NCBI GenBank assembly: GCA_030612585.1 | Contig: JAUWNP010000057.1 | Coordinates: 1-23,432 of the forward strand | Length of the DNA stretch: 23,432 nt | From: Anaerolineae bacterium | GTDB taxonomy: Bacteria; Chloroflexota; Anaerolineae; B4-G1 | Direction: 5' to 3' | Part shown: positions 14,661-22,227 of the stretch, piece by piece | How positions within the stretch are numbered: position 1 is the first letter of the stretch | How the letters are laid out: the number at the start of each line of letters is the position of its first letter | Program-made: the position numbers and the translations under genes | Notes under the pieces: generated by a model | What the model was told of the DNA's origin: nothing | Databases searched by the model: none | What the model saw: the letters and a program-made list of their open reading frames with translations, nothing else

Positions 14661-15881
14661 TTCCTGCCTCAACACCCACAGTCGCACCAGCGCCAGCGCG
14701 CCGTCGGCGGCCCACTCCCGCACGCGGGCGCGGTCGCCGTTGAAACTGAGCCGGCGACAGATCATGTGACCCCGCAGGTTCACCGCGATGTGGATCGCGC
14801 CGTAGGGCCGCTGGGGTGTGCCGTCTTTGGGGATGGCGACTGCCCCCACACCTACGCCAATGTCGCTGCTGGCGGCATAGCGCGCGGTCGAAGCCATCGT
14901 CAGCGCGGTCTCCTCATCTGCCAGGTTGCATCCCCTGGGCTTATCCAGCGAGGCTATTTCCTCGTCTACCACTGCACTGCGGCGGAACCAGCGCTCGTTC
15001 CCCTCTGGCTCGGTCAGGCGGGCGGCCACCAGCCCCCCGGTGCCCAGTTCCGCCGTCGCGATGGTCAGCCCGCGCTCGACCAGCAGGTCGGCCACGACCT
15101 GGGGCAGGTCACGCCCGTCCTCGCTGATGATGTACCGCCCCAGTTCGGCCCGCAGCGCCGCCAGGTCCGTCGCCAGCAGCGTTTCCGCCTTATGCGGTGT
15201 CGCGGCGGCAGCGACCACCTCGACGGTGATGGTGCCCCGATGGGGGAGGAGCCCCAGGAGCGGGTTACGGCCTCGCGCCAGCATGTGCCGGACGCGCTCG
15301 TTGATCTCCGATTCCGGCAGGCCATAGACCTTGAGGGCCGCCCGCCGGACGTGGTGACCGGCTCCCGCCAATTCCCGCAGGTGGGGCAGGATGAACTCCT
15401 CCAGCATGCCCTCCATCTCGTAGGGAATGCCGGGGGTGACGAAGAGGTGCTTCCCATCCGCAGGCAAGTAGAACCCGGCAGCGGTGCCCCGGTCATTGTA
15501 GATGATCGTGCTTCCGGCAGGCACCTGGGCCTGGACGCGGTTACTCTCCGGCATCCCGCGACCCCGGCGAGCGAACCGCTCCCGGATGCGGGCCAGCGCC
15601 CCGGCGTCCTCCACCAACTCCAGGCCAAAATAGGTGGCGACAGCCTGACGGGTCAAGGCGTCCTCCGTGGGCCCCAGCCCGCCGGTGGCGATGACGACGC
15701 CGGCCGCATCCAGCGCGGTACGCAGGCCCTTGTGAATGGCCTCTGTATCGTCCTCCACCGTCAGGTGGAGGATAACATCCAGCGGTACCGTCGCCAGTCG
15801 TCGGGAGATGGCCTGTGAGTTGGTATCCAGCCGGTAGCCGCAGGTCAGTTCGTCGCCGATGGTAAGAATGGCTGCTTTCAT
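14655..15881 (-). CDS. cinA: CinA-family protein with an altered deamidase domain
   Basis: 408 residues from the ATG at 15881, which overlaps the oxidoreductase stop (ATGA). Residues 1-165 form the MoCF-type domain (ADP-ribose pyrophosphatase in characterised CinA): GDELTCGYRLDTNSQAISRRL, TGGLGPTEDALT and PEMEGMLEEF-like features. A KH-like middle domain includes LKVYGLPESEINERV. The C-terminal domain corresponds to the NMN deamidase PncC, but its key motif, normally AESCTGG, reads AELGTGG, and the SGIAGPxGG loop reads GAVAIPKDG. Loss of the active-site serine suggests that the deamidase activity is absent, as in some CinA paralogues. The gene ends inside a heptamer array. Confidence 0.88.
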   Translation of the reverse strand: MKAAILTIGDELTCGYRLDTNSQAISRRLATVPLDVILHLTVEDDTEAIHKGLRTALDAAGVVIATGGLGPTEDALTRQAVATYFGLELVEDAGALARIRERFARRGRGMPESNRVQAQVPAGSTIIYNDRGTAAGFYLPADGKHLFVTPGIPYEMEGMLEEFILPHLRELAGAGHHVRRAALKVYGLPESEINERVRHMLARGRNPLLGLLPHRGTITVEVVAAAATPHKAETLLATDLAALRAELGRYIISEDGRDLPQVVADLLVERGLTIATAELGTGGLVAARLTEPEGNERWFRRSAVVDEEIASLDKPRGCNLADEETALTMASTARYAASSDIGVGVGAVAIPKDGTPQRPYGAIHIAVNLRGHMICRRLSFNGDRARVREWAADGALALVRLWVLRQEE

Positions 15882-17206
15882 CTGATCACTTCTCGTGCCA
15901 CCCGCCGCCCCATCTCCACCGCGTAGTTGGTGCCCCGGTCCCATGGATAGACCTGGCTCATGCAGGCCAGGTACAGCCCCGGCACGCCCGTTTCCAGTGA
16001 CGGGATGTTGCGCGAGTGGTTGAGCGTGGGCACCGGCTGGGCATACTTCTCGGTGAACATCCAACTGGCGCGTATCCAATCGGGGTGGAAGTCGGGATTG
16101 ATCTTGACCAAGCCTGGCAGATAGGTCTCCAGCAACTGCTCCTTGCTGTAGCCGAAGTAGGGGTGATTGGGTGGGAGGTAGTCGCCGCAGTAGACCAAAT
16201 GGTCGCCGCCGTAGTGCTCGGGGGAGATGTAGTTAGTGTGCTCGACCAGCCCCATGAAGGGAAGGCCCTCTCCCTTGGGCAGGTTGATCCAGTAGTGGCC
16301 CTCGGTCAGGCGATGCTTGAGGGCCAGGACGAGCACCACCGCGCCCATTGACTTGAGTCGCTCCAACTTCGCGGCGTAGTCGGGAGGGAGATCGGGGGCC
16401 AATTGTAACATTGCCTGTGGAGAGCAGGTGACAATGACCCGCTCGTGCTTGGCGAGACCTGCCGTTGTCTCCAGCCGCAGGCGTCCATCGGCAGTGGGGC
16501 AGACTGCCTGCACCGCCATCCCTAACCGTACCTCTCCACCCTGTGCCTGCACCCGCTCGGCCAGCAGGTCGGCCAAGCCCTGGAAGCCGCCGACGAAGTA
16601 GCCCAGTCTAGCGGTACGCTTGTACAGCCTGGCCCACATCCAGGCCATGTTCACGTCCCGATAGTTCTCCTCTCCGAACTTGCTAATGAGCAGCGGCTTC
16701 CACATCACGTCGTAGGTTCGCTCGCCGACCATTCGGCGCAGCCACTCATCGGCCGAAACGTGCTCCAGCGGTCGCCAGTTCCTGGTCAGTGTCAGGTAGA
16801 CACCTACCAGCCCGAACCGCAATCGGTCTATCAGCGGCAGCGGGGTGAACCAGAGCACGCGGATGGTGCGGTGTAGTGTCGCCAAAGGGATGAACTTGAG
16901 CGCGGGGACGGGGCTGTCAAGCGGATAGAGCCGACCTTGATAATAGAGAGTGGTGGTGGGACGAGGGAAGAAGAGCCGGTCGCGAGCACCCAGTTCGTCA
17001 ATCAGACGGATGACGTCGTCGTCAGAGGCGAACCAGTGGCGGTAAGAGCGATCGAGGGGCCACTCCCAGCGCTCATCGCGGAAGCCCGCCGCCAGCCCCC
17101 CGGCGTATGGCCGCGCTTCGTAGACGGTGACAGTGTGACCCTGTTTCGTCAGATCGTAGGCGGCTGTGAGACCAGTGATTCCTGCACCAATGATGCCGAT
17201 GTTCAT
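15878..17206 (-). CDS. NAD(P)/FAD-dependent oxidoreductase (amine oxidase / protoporphyrinogen oxidase-like)
   Basis: 442 residues from the ATG at 17206; a TTG two codons upstream is the other option. The N-terminal MNIGIIGAGITGLTAAYDL is the dinucleotide-binding motif (GxGxxG), followed by YEARPYAGGLA, the usual second FAD contact. The body contains LKFIPLATL, VGGFQGLADLLAERVQAQGG and VTCSPQAMLQLAPDL. The C-terminal GVPGLYLACMSQVYPWDRGTNYAVEMGRRVA is the second FAD-binding stretch. The family (COG1232/1233-like) includes protoporphyrinogen oxidases, carotenoid desaturases and enzymes in polysaccharide or lipid clusters; the substrate cannot be named. The preceding flippase-like gene suggests an envelope or glycolipid context. 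Its ribosome binding site GAGG is provided by the heptamer array just upstream. Confidence 0.85.
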   Translation of the reverse strand: MNIGIIGAGITGLTAAYDLTKQGHTVTVYEARPYAGGLAAGFRDERWEWPLDRSYRHWFASDDDVIRLIDELGARDRLFFPRPTTTLYYQGRLYPLDSPVPALKFIPLATLHRTIRVLWFTPLPLIDRLRFGLVGVYLTLTRNWRPLEHVSADEWLRRMVGERTYDVMWKPLLISKFGEENYRDVNMAWMWARLYKRTARLGYFVGGFQGLADLLAERVQAQGGEVRLGMAVQAVCPTADGRLRLETTAGLAKHERVIVTCSPQAMLQLAPDLPPDYAAKLERLKSMGAVVLVLALKHRLTEGHYWINLPKGEGLPFMGLVEHTNYISPEHYGGDHLVYCGDYLPPNHPYFGYSKEQLLETYLPGLVKINPDFHPDWIRASWMFTEKYAQPVPTLNHSRNIPSLETGVPGLYLACMSQVYPWDRGTNYAVEMGRRVAREVIR

Positions 17207-17210
17207 AGGC

Positions 17211-17259
17211 AAACCTCAAACCTCAAATCCCAAATCCCAATGACCAAACCCCAATAGCC
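17211..17259. repeat. Heptamer array supplying the oxidoreductase ribosome binding site
   Basis: Seven 7-base units on the plus strand: AAACCTC AAACCTC, AAATCCC AAATCCC, AATGACC AAACCCC, AATAGCC. On the minus strand the last two units read GAGGTTT twice, and the nearer GAGG serves as the ribosome binding site seven bases from the ATG at 17206. Confidence 0.8.
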
Positions 17260-17286
17260 GCTACGTAGAGGGTTCGTCTAAGTGTT

Positions 17287-17342
17287 AGACCTCAGACCTC
17301 AGACTTCGGACCTCGGACTTCAGACGTCGGACTTCTGACTTC
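17287..17342. repeat. Heptamer array encoding the end of the flippase-like protein
   Basis: Eight 7-base units, 56 bases in all: AGACCTC twice, AGACTTC, GGACCTC, GGACTTC, AGACGTC, GGACTTC, TGACTTC (minus-strand consensus GARGTCY). Since seven is not a multiple of three, the encoded peptide repeats every seven residues (EVRSPTS, EVRGPKS, EV). The stop codon (17292-17294) lies within the array. Confidence 0.85.
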
Positions 17343-18344
17343 CGCCAGCGTCCGTTTCAAGTCCAACTTGCCGATGCCGGTGTGCCACATAAACCATAGC
17401 CCGGCGAAGGTCTCCGTGCACCACAAGACGGCGTGCAGCAACGTCTGGTAACTGATGGCCGTGTTCTCTGGGACGCCGACGCGGGTCAGTACCAGGATAG
17501 CAGGGGCGTCGAAGGTGCCCAGATTGCCCGGCCCCGAGGGCAGCGCCGTGGCCAGGTTGGCCGCGCCACTCATCAGCAGGAGGTGGTGCAGGTCAACGCC
17601 GAAGCCGAACGAGTTCATCAACAGCCGGTAACTGAACGTCTCGGCTGTCCACACGGCGATGGAAAAGACCAGAACGAGGGTCAGCGTCAGGACGGACCTG
17701 ATGGAGGCGAAACCGTGGATGAAACGCCCGGCGATGTCACGCAGTCGTGGGCGGAAATGCTGCGGGGTGAGGCGGGCAATGAGCCACTCTGTCAGGCGCT
17801 GGACGGGGGCGGGCCACAACACCAGCGCGTAGACCAGCGCCAGTGCAGCGCCGAAAACCGCCACTGCCAACCACACTACGTAGCGCAGGTAATCGGGAAT
17901 GCCTCCGATGATGGCTGCCAGGATGAGGAACGAAATCATCGTCAGCCCGTCGAAGACACGCTCGACCAGGATGGAGGCCAGACCGACGGCGACGGAAACT
18001 CCATTGCGCTGCCGCAGCAGCAACACGCGTACGATCTCGCCGGTGCGAAAAGGGTAGATGTTGTTCGCCCCCCGGCCCATAGCCATCGTCGGCAGGAGTT
18101 CTCGCAGGGGAATGCGACGCTCGGAGGAAAGAAGTGCCTGCCAGCGCGCGGTACGGGCCAGCAGCGCGAAGAGGTATAACGTCACCGCCGGCGCAATCCA
18201 GAGATAGTGAGCCTGCCTGAAGGCCCGCCATACCTCCGCTGGCTGCAGGTTCTGGACAGCAACGTACAAGGACACGCCGCTCACTATCAGGCCGACGACG
18301 ACCCTCCAGTTGAGACGACGCACTTGGCCCATTCTGGTTCTCAC
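17292..18344 (-). CDS. Flippase-like membrane protein (lysylphosphatidylglycerol synthase TM / UPF0104 family)
   Basis: 350 residues from a GTG at 18344 (GGAG upstream); an ATG at 18332 is an equally possible start. About eight hydrophobic helices are visible, for example VVVGLIVSGVSLYVAV, LWIAPAVTLYLFALLA, MISFLILAAIIGG, AVFGAALALVYALVLW and LTLTLVLVFSIAVW. Family marks are RTARWQALL, the ANNIYPFRTGEIVRVLLLRQR segment, LASILVERVFDGLTM and LPSGPGNLGTFDAPAI. The family includes the MprF flippase domain and archaeal AglD-like proteins, which act on lipid-linked substrates. No synthetase domain is present. The last 16 residues (EVRSPTSEVRGPKSEV) come from a heptamer array and are not part of the family fold. 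Confidence 0.85.
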   Translation of the reverse strand: MRTRMGQVRRLNWRVVVGLIVSGVSLYVAVQNLQPAEVWRAFRQAHYLWIAPAVTLYLFALLARTARWQALLSSERRIPLRELLPTMAMGRGANNIYPFRTGEIVRVLLLRQRNGVSVAVGLASILVERVFDGLTMISFLILAAIIGGIPDYLRYVVWLAVAVFGAALALVYALVLWPAPVQRLTEWLIARLTPQHFRPRLRDIAGRFIHGFASIRSVLTLTLVLVFSIAVWTAETFSYRLLMNSFGFGVDLHHLLLMSGAANLATALPSGPGNLGTFDAPAILVLTRVGVPENTAISYQTLLHAVLWCTETFAGLWFMWHTGIGKLDLKRTLAEVRSPTSEVRGPKSEV

Positions 18345-18361
18345 CTATCCTCTCTCCAGAT

Positions 18362-18417
18362 GTTCCTCTGCCTCCTGCTTCTTGCCTCTTGTCTCTTGCT
18401 TCCTACCACCTGCCACC
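18362..18417. repeat. Heptamer array between rlmB and the flippase-like gene
   Basis: Eight 7-base units, 56 bases: GTTCCTC TGCCTCC, TGCTTCT TGCCTCT, TGTCTCT TGCTTCC, TACCACC TGCCACC. It begins two bases after the rlmB stop (18420-18422) and ends 17 bases before the next gene's GTG. It has exactly the same unit size and copy number as the 17287-17342 array, but another sequence. Confidence 0.85.
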
Positions 18418-18419
18418 GC

Positions 18420-19172
18420 TCAGCCGGCCACCCGTGTCTGCCGCTGACGCCATGCCTCGTAGAGCACGATGGACCCTGCCACGGCTGCGTTGAGTGAAGT
18501 CACCCGGCCGAGCATGGGCAGTTGCAGCAGGAAGTCGCAGTGTTCCCGCACCAGTCGCCGCAGCCCCTCCCCCTCGCTGCCTACCACCAGCGCCAGCGGG
18601 CCGCTCAGGTCGGCCTGGTCGTATCGTAACGCGCCGTGCGCCGCTTCCAACCCGGCCACCCACACGTCGTGTGCCTTGAGCCTGCCGATAGCGTTCACCA
18701 GATTGGTCACCTGTGCCACCCGTAGGTGCTCCACCGCGCCCGCCGAAGCGTGGACCACTGCCCGAGTGATGCCCACCGCCCGCCGCCGCTGGATCACCAC
18801 CCCGTGCACGCCCACGGCTTCGGCCGTGCGCAGCAAACCTCCCACATTCTGGGGATCTTGCAGCAGATCGAGCAGCAGGAACAGAGCCACTTCGTCACGC
18901 GATTGGGTCAGCGCCAGGATTTCGTCGAACGAACTGTAGGGGTAGTCGCTCGTCTCCAACACCACGCCCTGGTGGTGGACGTTACCGAGCCGGTCCAGAT
19001 AACGCCGCTCTGCGCGACTCACCGGCACCCCGGCCTGCTCGGCCAGGAAAACGATTTGGCCGACGATGCCCGTTTGCCGGACACCTTCGGCCAGCAAAAG
19101 TCTATGGGGCTTGCGCCGCCCGGCCCGCAGCGATTCACAGACCGCGTTCCGGCCGTAGAGGCTCTCCCTCAT
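18420..19172 (-). CDS. rlmB: 23S rRNA 2'-O-methyltransferase, TrmH/SpoU family (RlmB-like)
   Basis: 250 residues from the ATG at 19172, which overlaps the cysS stop (ATGA). The N-terminal substrate-binding domain begins LYGRNAVCESLRAGRRKPHRLLLAEG. The SPOUT domain shows the three family motifs: LLDLLQDPQNVGGLLRTAEA, LALVVGSEGEGLRRLV and LPMLGRVTSLNAAVAGSIVLYEA, which form the knotted SAM site. RlmB methylates G2251 in the 23S rRNA P-loop. In Bacillus the rlmB homologue (yacO) also lies shortly after cysS and yacL, which supports the assignment. The exact target nucleotide cannot be fixed by sequence alone. Confidence 0.92.
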   Translation of the reverse strand: MRESLYGRNAVCESLRAGRRKPHRLLLAEGVRQTGIVGQIVFLAEQAGVPVSRAERRYLDRLGNVHHQGVVLETSDYPYSSFDEILALTQSRDEVALFLLLDLLQDPQNVGGLLRTAEAVGVHGVVIQRRRAVGITRAVVHASAGAVEHLRVAQVTNLVNAIGRLKAHDVWVAGLEAAHGALRYDQADLSGPLALVVGSEGEGLRRLVREHCDFLLQLPMLGRVTSLNAAVAGSIVLYEAWRQRQTRVAG

Positions 19173-20629
19173 CCTCCCCCGCGCTCCACCCGCCAGGCCG
19201 GTCCCTCGGGTTGGTCCTCGACCACGATGCCGAGTTCCGTCAGCCGGCGGCGCAGCGCATCCGCTTGATCCCAACCCTTGGTATCTCGATATTGCTGCCG
19301 GATGTCTAGGATGATGTCCATCAGCCCCTCTACCAACTCACCTCCGATCTCCTGCGTCAGATCATTGGGGATAATGCCCAGCACCTGCCCCCCCAACTGG
19401 CGGTAGAGACCGTCCATCGCCGCTAGTGTGCCCCGGCTCACCGGTCGCCCTGAAGCCAGCAGCGCGTTCACTTCCTTGCTCAGGTCGAAGAGGGAGGCAA
19501 GGGCTCTGGGTGTGTTAAAATCGTCGTCCATCGCCTCCACGAATGCATCACGATGGGTATCAAGGTCGGTGATATAAGAAAGGTCTGCTGTGCCAGACGG
19601 CATTGCATGCTCCACCCGCATCCGTAGCGCGCGCACGGTGTTATGCAGCCGCTCGACCCCACGCTCGGCGGCCAACAGCGCCTCGCGGCTGAAGTCCACC
19701 GGGGATCGGTAGTGACTCGAGAGGATGAAGAAACGGATCGCCTCCGTACTGTAAAGACTGAGTGCCTCTTTGATGGTGAGGAAGTTGCCCAGGCTCTTGC
19801 TCATCTTGACACCGTTGACGGTCAGGGAACCGGCCAGAACCCAGTAGTGGGCGAAGGGCTTGCTGGTGGCGGCCTCCGCCTGTGCAATCTCGCACTCGTT
19901 GTGGGGGAAGATATTGTCCAGCCCACCGCCGTGGATGTCGAATGTCTCACCCAGGTACTTGGTCGCCATCGCCGAGCACTCGATGTGCCAGCCTGGATAG
20001 CCCCATCCCCAGGGAGAGGGCCAGCGCAGAATGTGCCCCGGCTCGGCGTGCTTCCACAGCGCGAAATCGGCTGGGTGTTGCTTCTCCTCCCGCACCGCCA
20101 CCCGTGCGCCCGGTTCCAGTTCCTCGATCTTGCGTCCGGAGAGTTTGCCGTACTCGGCGGACTTCTCCACCGCAAAATAGACGTCGCCTGCTGCCGTCTC
20201 GTAGGCAAACTCCTTCTCCAAGAGCGTCTTGACCATCTCGATCTGCTCGGGGATGTGGCCACTGGCGCGGGGAGAGATGTTGGGGTGGACCACCCCCAGC
20301 GCGTCCATGTCCTCGAAGTAAGAACGGGTGTAAGTCTCCGCCAGTTCCATCGGTTCCACCCGCTCCCGTCGTGCTCCTTTCAGGATGCGGTCCTCGCCAG
20401 TATCCAGGATATGGCCCACGTCGGTGATATTCTGCACGTAGCGGACCTTGTAACCCCGGTAGCGCAGGTAACGCACGATAACGTCCATGGCCACGTACGT
20501 TTTGGCGTGGCCCAGGTGGGCGTGGTCGTACACCGTCGGGCCACAAACGTACATCCCCACTCGCCCCCTCTCCAGCGGCTTGAAGGGCTCTTTCTCGCGG
20601 GTCAGGTAGTTGAAGATTTGCAATCCCAT
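19169..20629 (-). CDS. cysS: Cysteinyl-tRNA synthetase
   Basis: 486 residues, typical for the enzyme that charges tRNA-Cys in the cytoplasm. Class I signatures are HLGH (HIGH motif, in [17 protein letters not shown]) and KMSKS (in [13 protein letters not shown]). The zinc ligands are visible as Cys in YVCGPTVY, Cys in [14 protein letters not shown], and His and Glu in PHNECEIAQ. The ATG at 20629 has GGAGGA six bases upstream; the longer GTG start at 20653 is unlikely. It follows the yacL-like gene by 20 bases and overlaps rlmB. Confidence 0.97.
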   Translation of the reverse strand: MGLQIFNYLTREKEPFKPLERGRVGMYVCGPTVYDHAHLGHAKTYVAMDVIVRYLRYRGYKVRYVQNITDVGHILDTGEDRILKGARRERVEPMELAETYTRSYFEDMDALGVVHPNISPRASGHIPEQIEMVKTLLEKEFAYETAAGDVYFAVEKSAEYGKLSGRKIEELEPGARVAVREEKQHPADFALWKHAEPGHILRWPSPWGWGYPGWHIECSAMATKYLGETFDIHGGGLDNIFPHNECEIAQAEAATSKPFAHYWVLAGSLTVNGVKMSKSLGNFLTIKEALSLYSTEAIRFFILSSHYRSPVDFSREALLAAERGVERLHNTVRALRMRVEHAMPSGTADLSYITDLDTHRDAFVEAMDDDFNTPRALASLFDLSKEVNALLASGRPVSRGTLAAMDGLYRQLGGQVLGIIPNDLTQEIGGELVEGLMDIILDIRQQYRDTKGWDQADALRRRLTELGIVVEDQPEGPAWRVERGGG

Positions 20630-20649
20630 GCGTTGTCCTCCATCGGTCC

Positions 20650-21699
20650 TCACCTCGACAGGCGGGCGAAAAGCATACGGCCAGCCGCCGTCTGTAGCAC
20701 CTTGGTCACTACAACCTCCACCTTTCGCTTGATGTAGGGCTGCCCGTCCTCCACCACGACCATAGTACCGTCGTCCAGATATCCTACACCCTGACCGGCC
20801 TCTTTTCCCTCCTGAATGATCTTGACGGTGAGCGATTCGCCGGGCAGAAGGATGGCCTTGACAGCGTTGGCCAGTTCGTTGATGTTGAGCACTCTCACGC
20901 CCTGCAACTCTGCCACGCGATTGAGGTTATAGTCGTTGGTGACGATGGCACAGTGCAGTTGCTTAGCCAACAACACCAACTTGTCATCCACTTCTCGCAC
21001 GCCTTCAATGTCCATATCGGTGACACGGACCGGCGTGGTGGATTCGCTCTGGAGTCGACGCAGCATGTCCAGTCCGCGGCGTCCCCGGTTGCGACGCAGG
21101 GCATCGGAAGAATCGGCGATGTGTTGCAGTTCGTTCAGCACAAAGCGCGGTACCAGCATCTCGCCTTCGATGAACCCGGTGTGGCTGATGTCGGCAATGC
21201 GCCCATCAATGATGACACTGGTGTCCAAGAGTACAGGCACATGTCCATTGCCCCCGTTATCTGGGTCCTCGCCTCTCTTTGGTAGTCGCCCGCGAATGAG
21301 GCTGAAGATGTCACGTTGGCGGGTGATCATCACCATGACGCCCAGATAGCCGAAAAAGACAGCGCAGACGAAGGGAAGAATCTGGCTGAGAGGTGGTGGG
21401 AGCAACGAAAGTGGGAACGCGAGCAAGGCAGCCACAATCAGGCCGATGGTCAGTCCGAGAGTGGCGGCCAACAGTTGATGTGCTGGTGTCTGACGGATGC
21501 GCTTGCGCAGGGCCACGAAAGGCCGCACCGTCACGTAGGGCGTCAGCACCAGGCCAATCAGTGCGCCGACGAGCAGAAAGATCGCTGCATACTGGTAGGA
21601 TGACCCTCCCAATTGGTCTGCGACGCGGATGCCCAGAAAGGCTCCCCCAGTAGCCATCAGGACCATGCCTGCAATACGAGAAATGAACTCTGCACTCAT
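20650..21699 (-). CDS. Membrane-bound PIN-TRAM protein (YacL-like)
   Basis: 349 residues; GGGAGGG precedes the ATG at 21699. Residues 1-140 contain four membrane helices (IAGMVLMATGGAFLGI, AIFLLVGALIGLVL, LGLTIGLIVAALLAFPL, PFVCAVFFGYLGVMVMI). A PIN nuclease domain follows: LLDTSVIIDGRIADI, FVLNELQHIAD, VDDKLVLLAKQL and IVTNDYNLNRVAE carry the acidic residues. The last 60 residues form a TRAM RNA-binding domain (GESLTVKIIQEGKEAGQGVGYLDDGTMVVVEDG). This is the architecture of YacL-type proteins, which are widespread in Gram-positive bacteria and Chloroflexota. Their RNA target is not established. The linkage yacL-cysS-rlmB recalls the Bacillus yacL...cysS...yacO region. A structured 260-base leader precedes it. 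Confidence 0.9.
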   Translation of the reverse strand: MSAEFISRIAGMVLMATGGAFLGIRVADQLGGSSYQYAAIFLLVGALIGLVLTPYVTVRPFVALRKRIRQTPAHQLLAATLGLTIGLIVAALLAFPLSLLPPPLSQILPFVCAVFFGYLGVMVMITRQRDIFSLIRGRLPKRGEDPDNGGNGHVPVLLDTSVIIDGRIADISHTGFIEGEMLVPRFVLNELQHIADSSDALRRNRGRRGLDMLRRLQSESTTPVRVTDMDIEGVREVDDKLVLLAKQLHCAIVTNDYNLNRVAELQGVRVLNINELANAVKAILLPGESLTVKIIQEGKEAGQGVGYLDDGTMVVVEDGQPYIKRKVEVVVTKVLQTAAGRMLFARLSR

Positions 21700-21727
21700 A
21701 AATACCCTCCCTGTGATAAGACCTGGT

Positions 21728-21883
21728 CCGCGAAGTCGGCACAAAAACAGGTGAGCACCAGCAAGGCCCTCACCTGCCACAAGGCACCCCACGCAGCCTG
21801 ACACTGACGCGCCTGGGTGCGGTTCTGATCTTTACGCCCCGGGTTGGGGCCGGTCTTCCGACCGTGCCCCGCCGACTTCGCGG
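21728..21883. repeat. 156-base element bounded by 13-bp inverted repeats in the yacL leader
   Basis: CCGCGAAGTCGGC (21728-21740) and GCCGACTTCGCGG (21871-21883) are perfect inverted repeats 130 bases apart. Between them lie a terminator-like hairpin (21748-21776) and GGGGC-CGGTC-TTCC-GACCG-T-GCCCC (21846-21870), a ten-pair stem with one bulged T. In the transcript the outer arms could pair and close the leader into one large domain. It could also be a small mobile element without coding capacity. Confidence 0.65.
21743..21776 (-). terminator. Terminator-like hairpin in the yacL leader, possible attenuator
   Basis: On the minus strand CAGGTGAG (21776-21769), a 13-base loop and CTCACCTG (21755-21748) are followed at once by TTTTT (21747-21743). 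This has the form of an intrinsic terminator about 45 bases before the yacL start and some 190 bases after the predicted transcription start. It may set how much transcript enters yacL-cysS-rlmB. Confidence 0.55.
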
Positions 21884-21969
21884 CACAAAATGGATAAACC
21901 GATAAATGCGCGCAATCGAACCGCACGAGGGATGATAAGGGATCCCCACTGATAAGGCCAAGTGTTCAT

Positions 21970-21998
21970 ATATTAGCACATTCACCGCTAAAAGTCAA
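21970..21998 (-). promoter_or_regulatory. Promoter of the yacL-cysS-rlmB operon
   Basis: On the minus strand TTGACT (21998-21993), a 17-base spacer and TAATAT (21975-21970). It would give a leader of about 260 bases before the yacL ATG. The next upstream sequence is the pair of palindromes shared with the divergent gene. Confidence 0.7.
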
Positions 21999-22036
21999 AG
22001 GCGGGGAGTCCAAAGAGTGCATTTTAATAAGGTAAA

Positions 22037-22080
22037 ACCTGGTCACCTGACCAGGTAAAAGATTGGTCACCTGACCAATC
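22037..22080. promoter_or_regulatory. Twin palindromes, probable operators for a dimeric regulator
   Basis: ACCTGGTCA-CC-TGACCAGGT (22037-22056) and GATTGGTCA-CC-TGACCAATC (22061-22080) are perfect 9-bp inverted repeats sharing the core TGGTCACCTGACCA. Their centres are 24 bases apart. They sit between the two divergent promoters, 45-85 bases upstream of the LiaF-side -10. The TGGT...ACCA half-sites recall GntR-type (FadR/PdhR) sites, but the spacing is longer; no candidate regulator is encoded nearby. Confidence 0.75.
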
Positions 22081-22121
22081 CCCAAACCCCTCAGGTGCCC
22101 AATGCTTCCAGCGGGATTCTG

Positions 22122-22130
22122 TGTTATAAT
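22122..22130 (+). promoter_or_regulatory. Extended -10 promoter of the LiaF-like genes
   Basis: TGTTATAAT: a perfect TATAAT at 22125-22130 with the TGn extension. No good -35 lies at 16-18 bases, which fits an extended -10 promoter or one helped by an activator bound at the twin palindromes. Confidence 0.7.
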
Positions 22131-22227
22131 GGGTGCAGCGATAAAGATGGGCGAAACCTGCAGACAGTTTCTTGCGTAAGGAGAGTGATAAGGAGAGATT
22201 TCGAGTTTGAGTAAAGGAGGCTTCAAA

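Larger units (their letters stand above)
21700..22227. other. Divergent control region without genes
   Basis: 528 bases between the yacL-like gene (minus) and the LiaF-like gene (plus). No credible gene is present. From left to right it holds the structured yacL leader (21728-21883), an AT-richer stretch (21884-21969) in which I see nothing definite, the minus-strand promoter (21970-21998), twin palindromes (22037-22080), an extended -10 promoter (22122-22130) and the leader of the LiaF-like gene. Confidence 0.8.

Noticed and set aside
14466..15818. Plus-strand open frame of 450 codons opposite cinA
   Set aside because: Its beginning is made of the heptamer array and the rest is the cinA complement, with no recognisable protein features.
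19643..20737. Long plus-strand open frame opposite cysS
   Set aside because: It is a shadow of cysS, which has every signature of the synthetase.
21700..21963. T-box riboswitch in the yacL-cysS leader
   Set aside because: The conserved T-box sequence (AGGGTGGNACCGCG) is not found on the minus strand, although cysS lies downstream.
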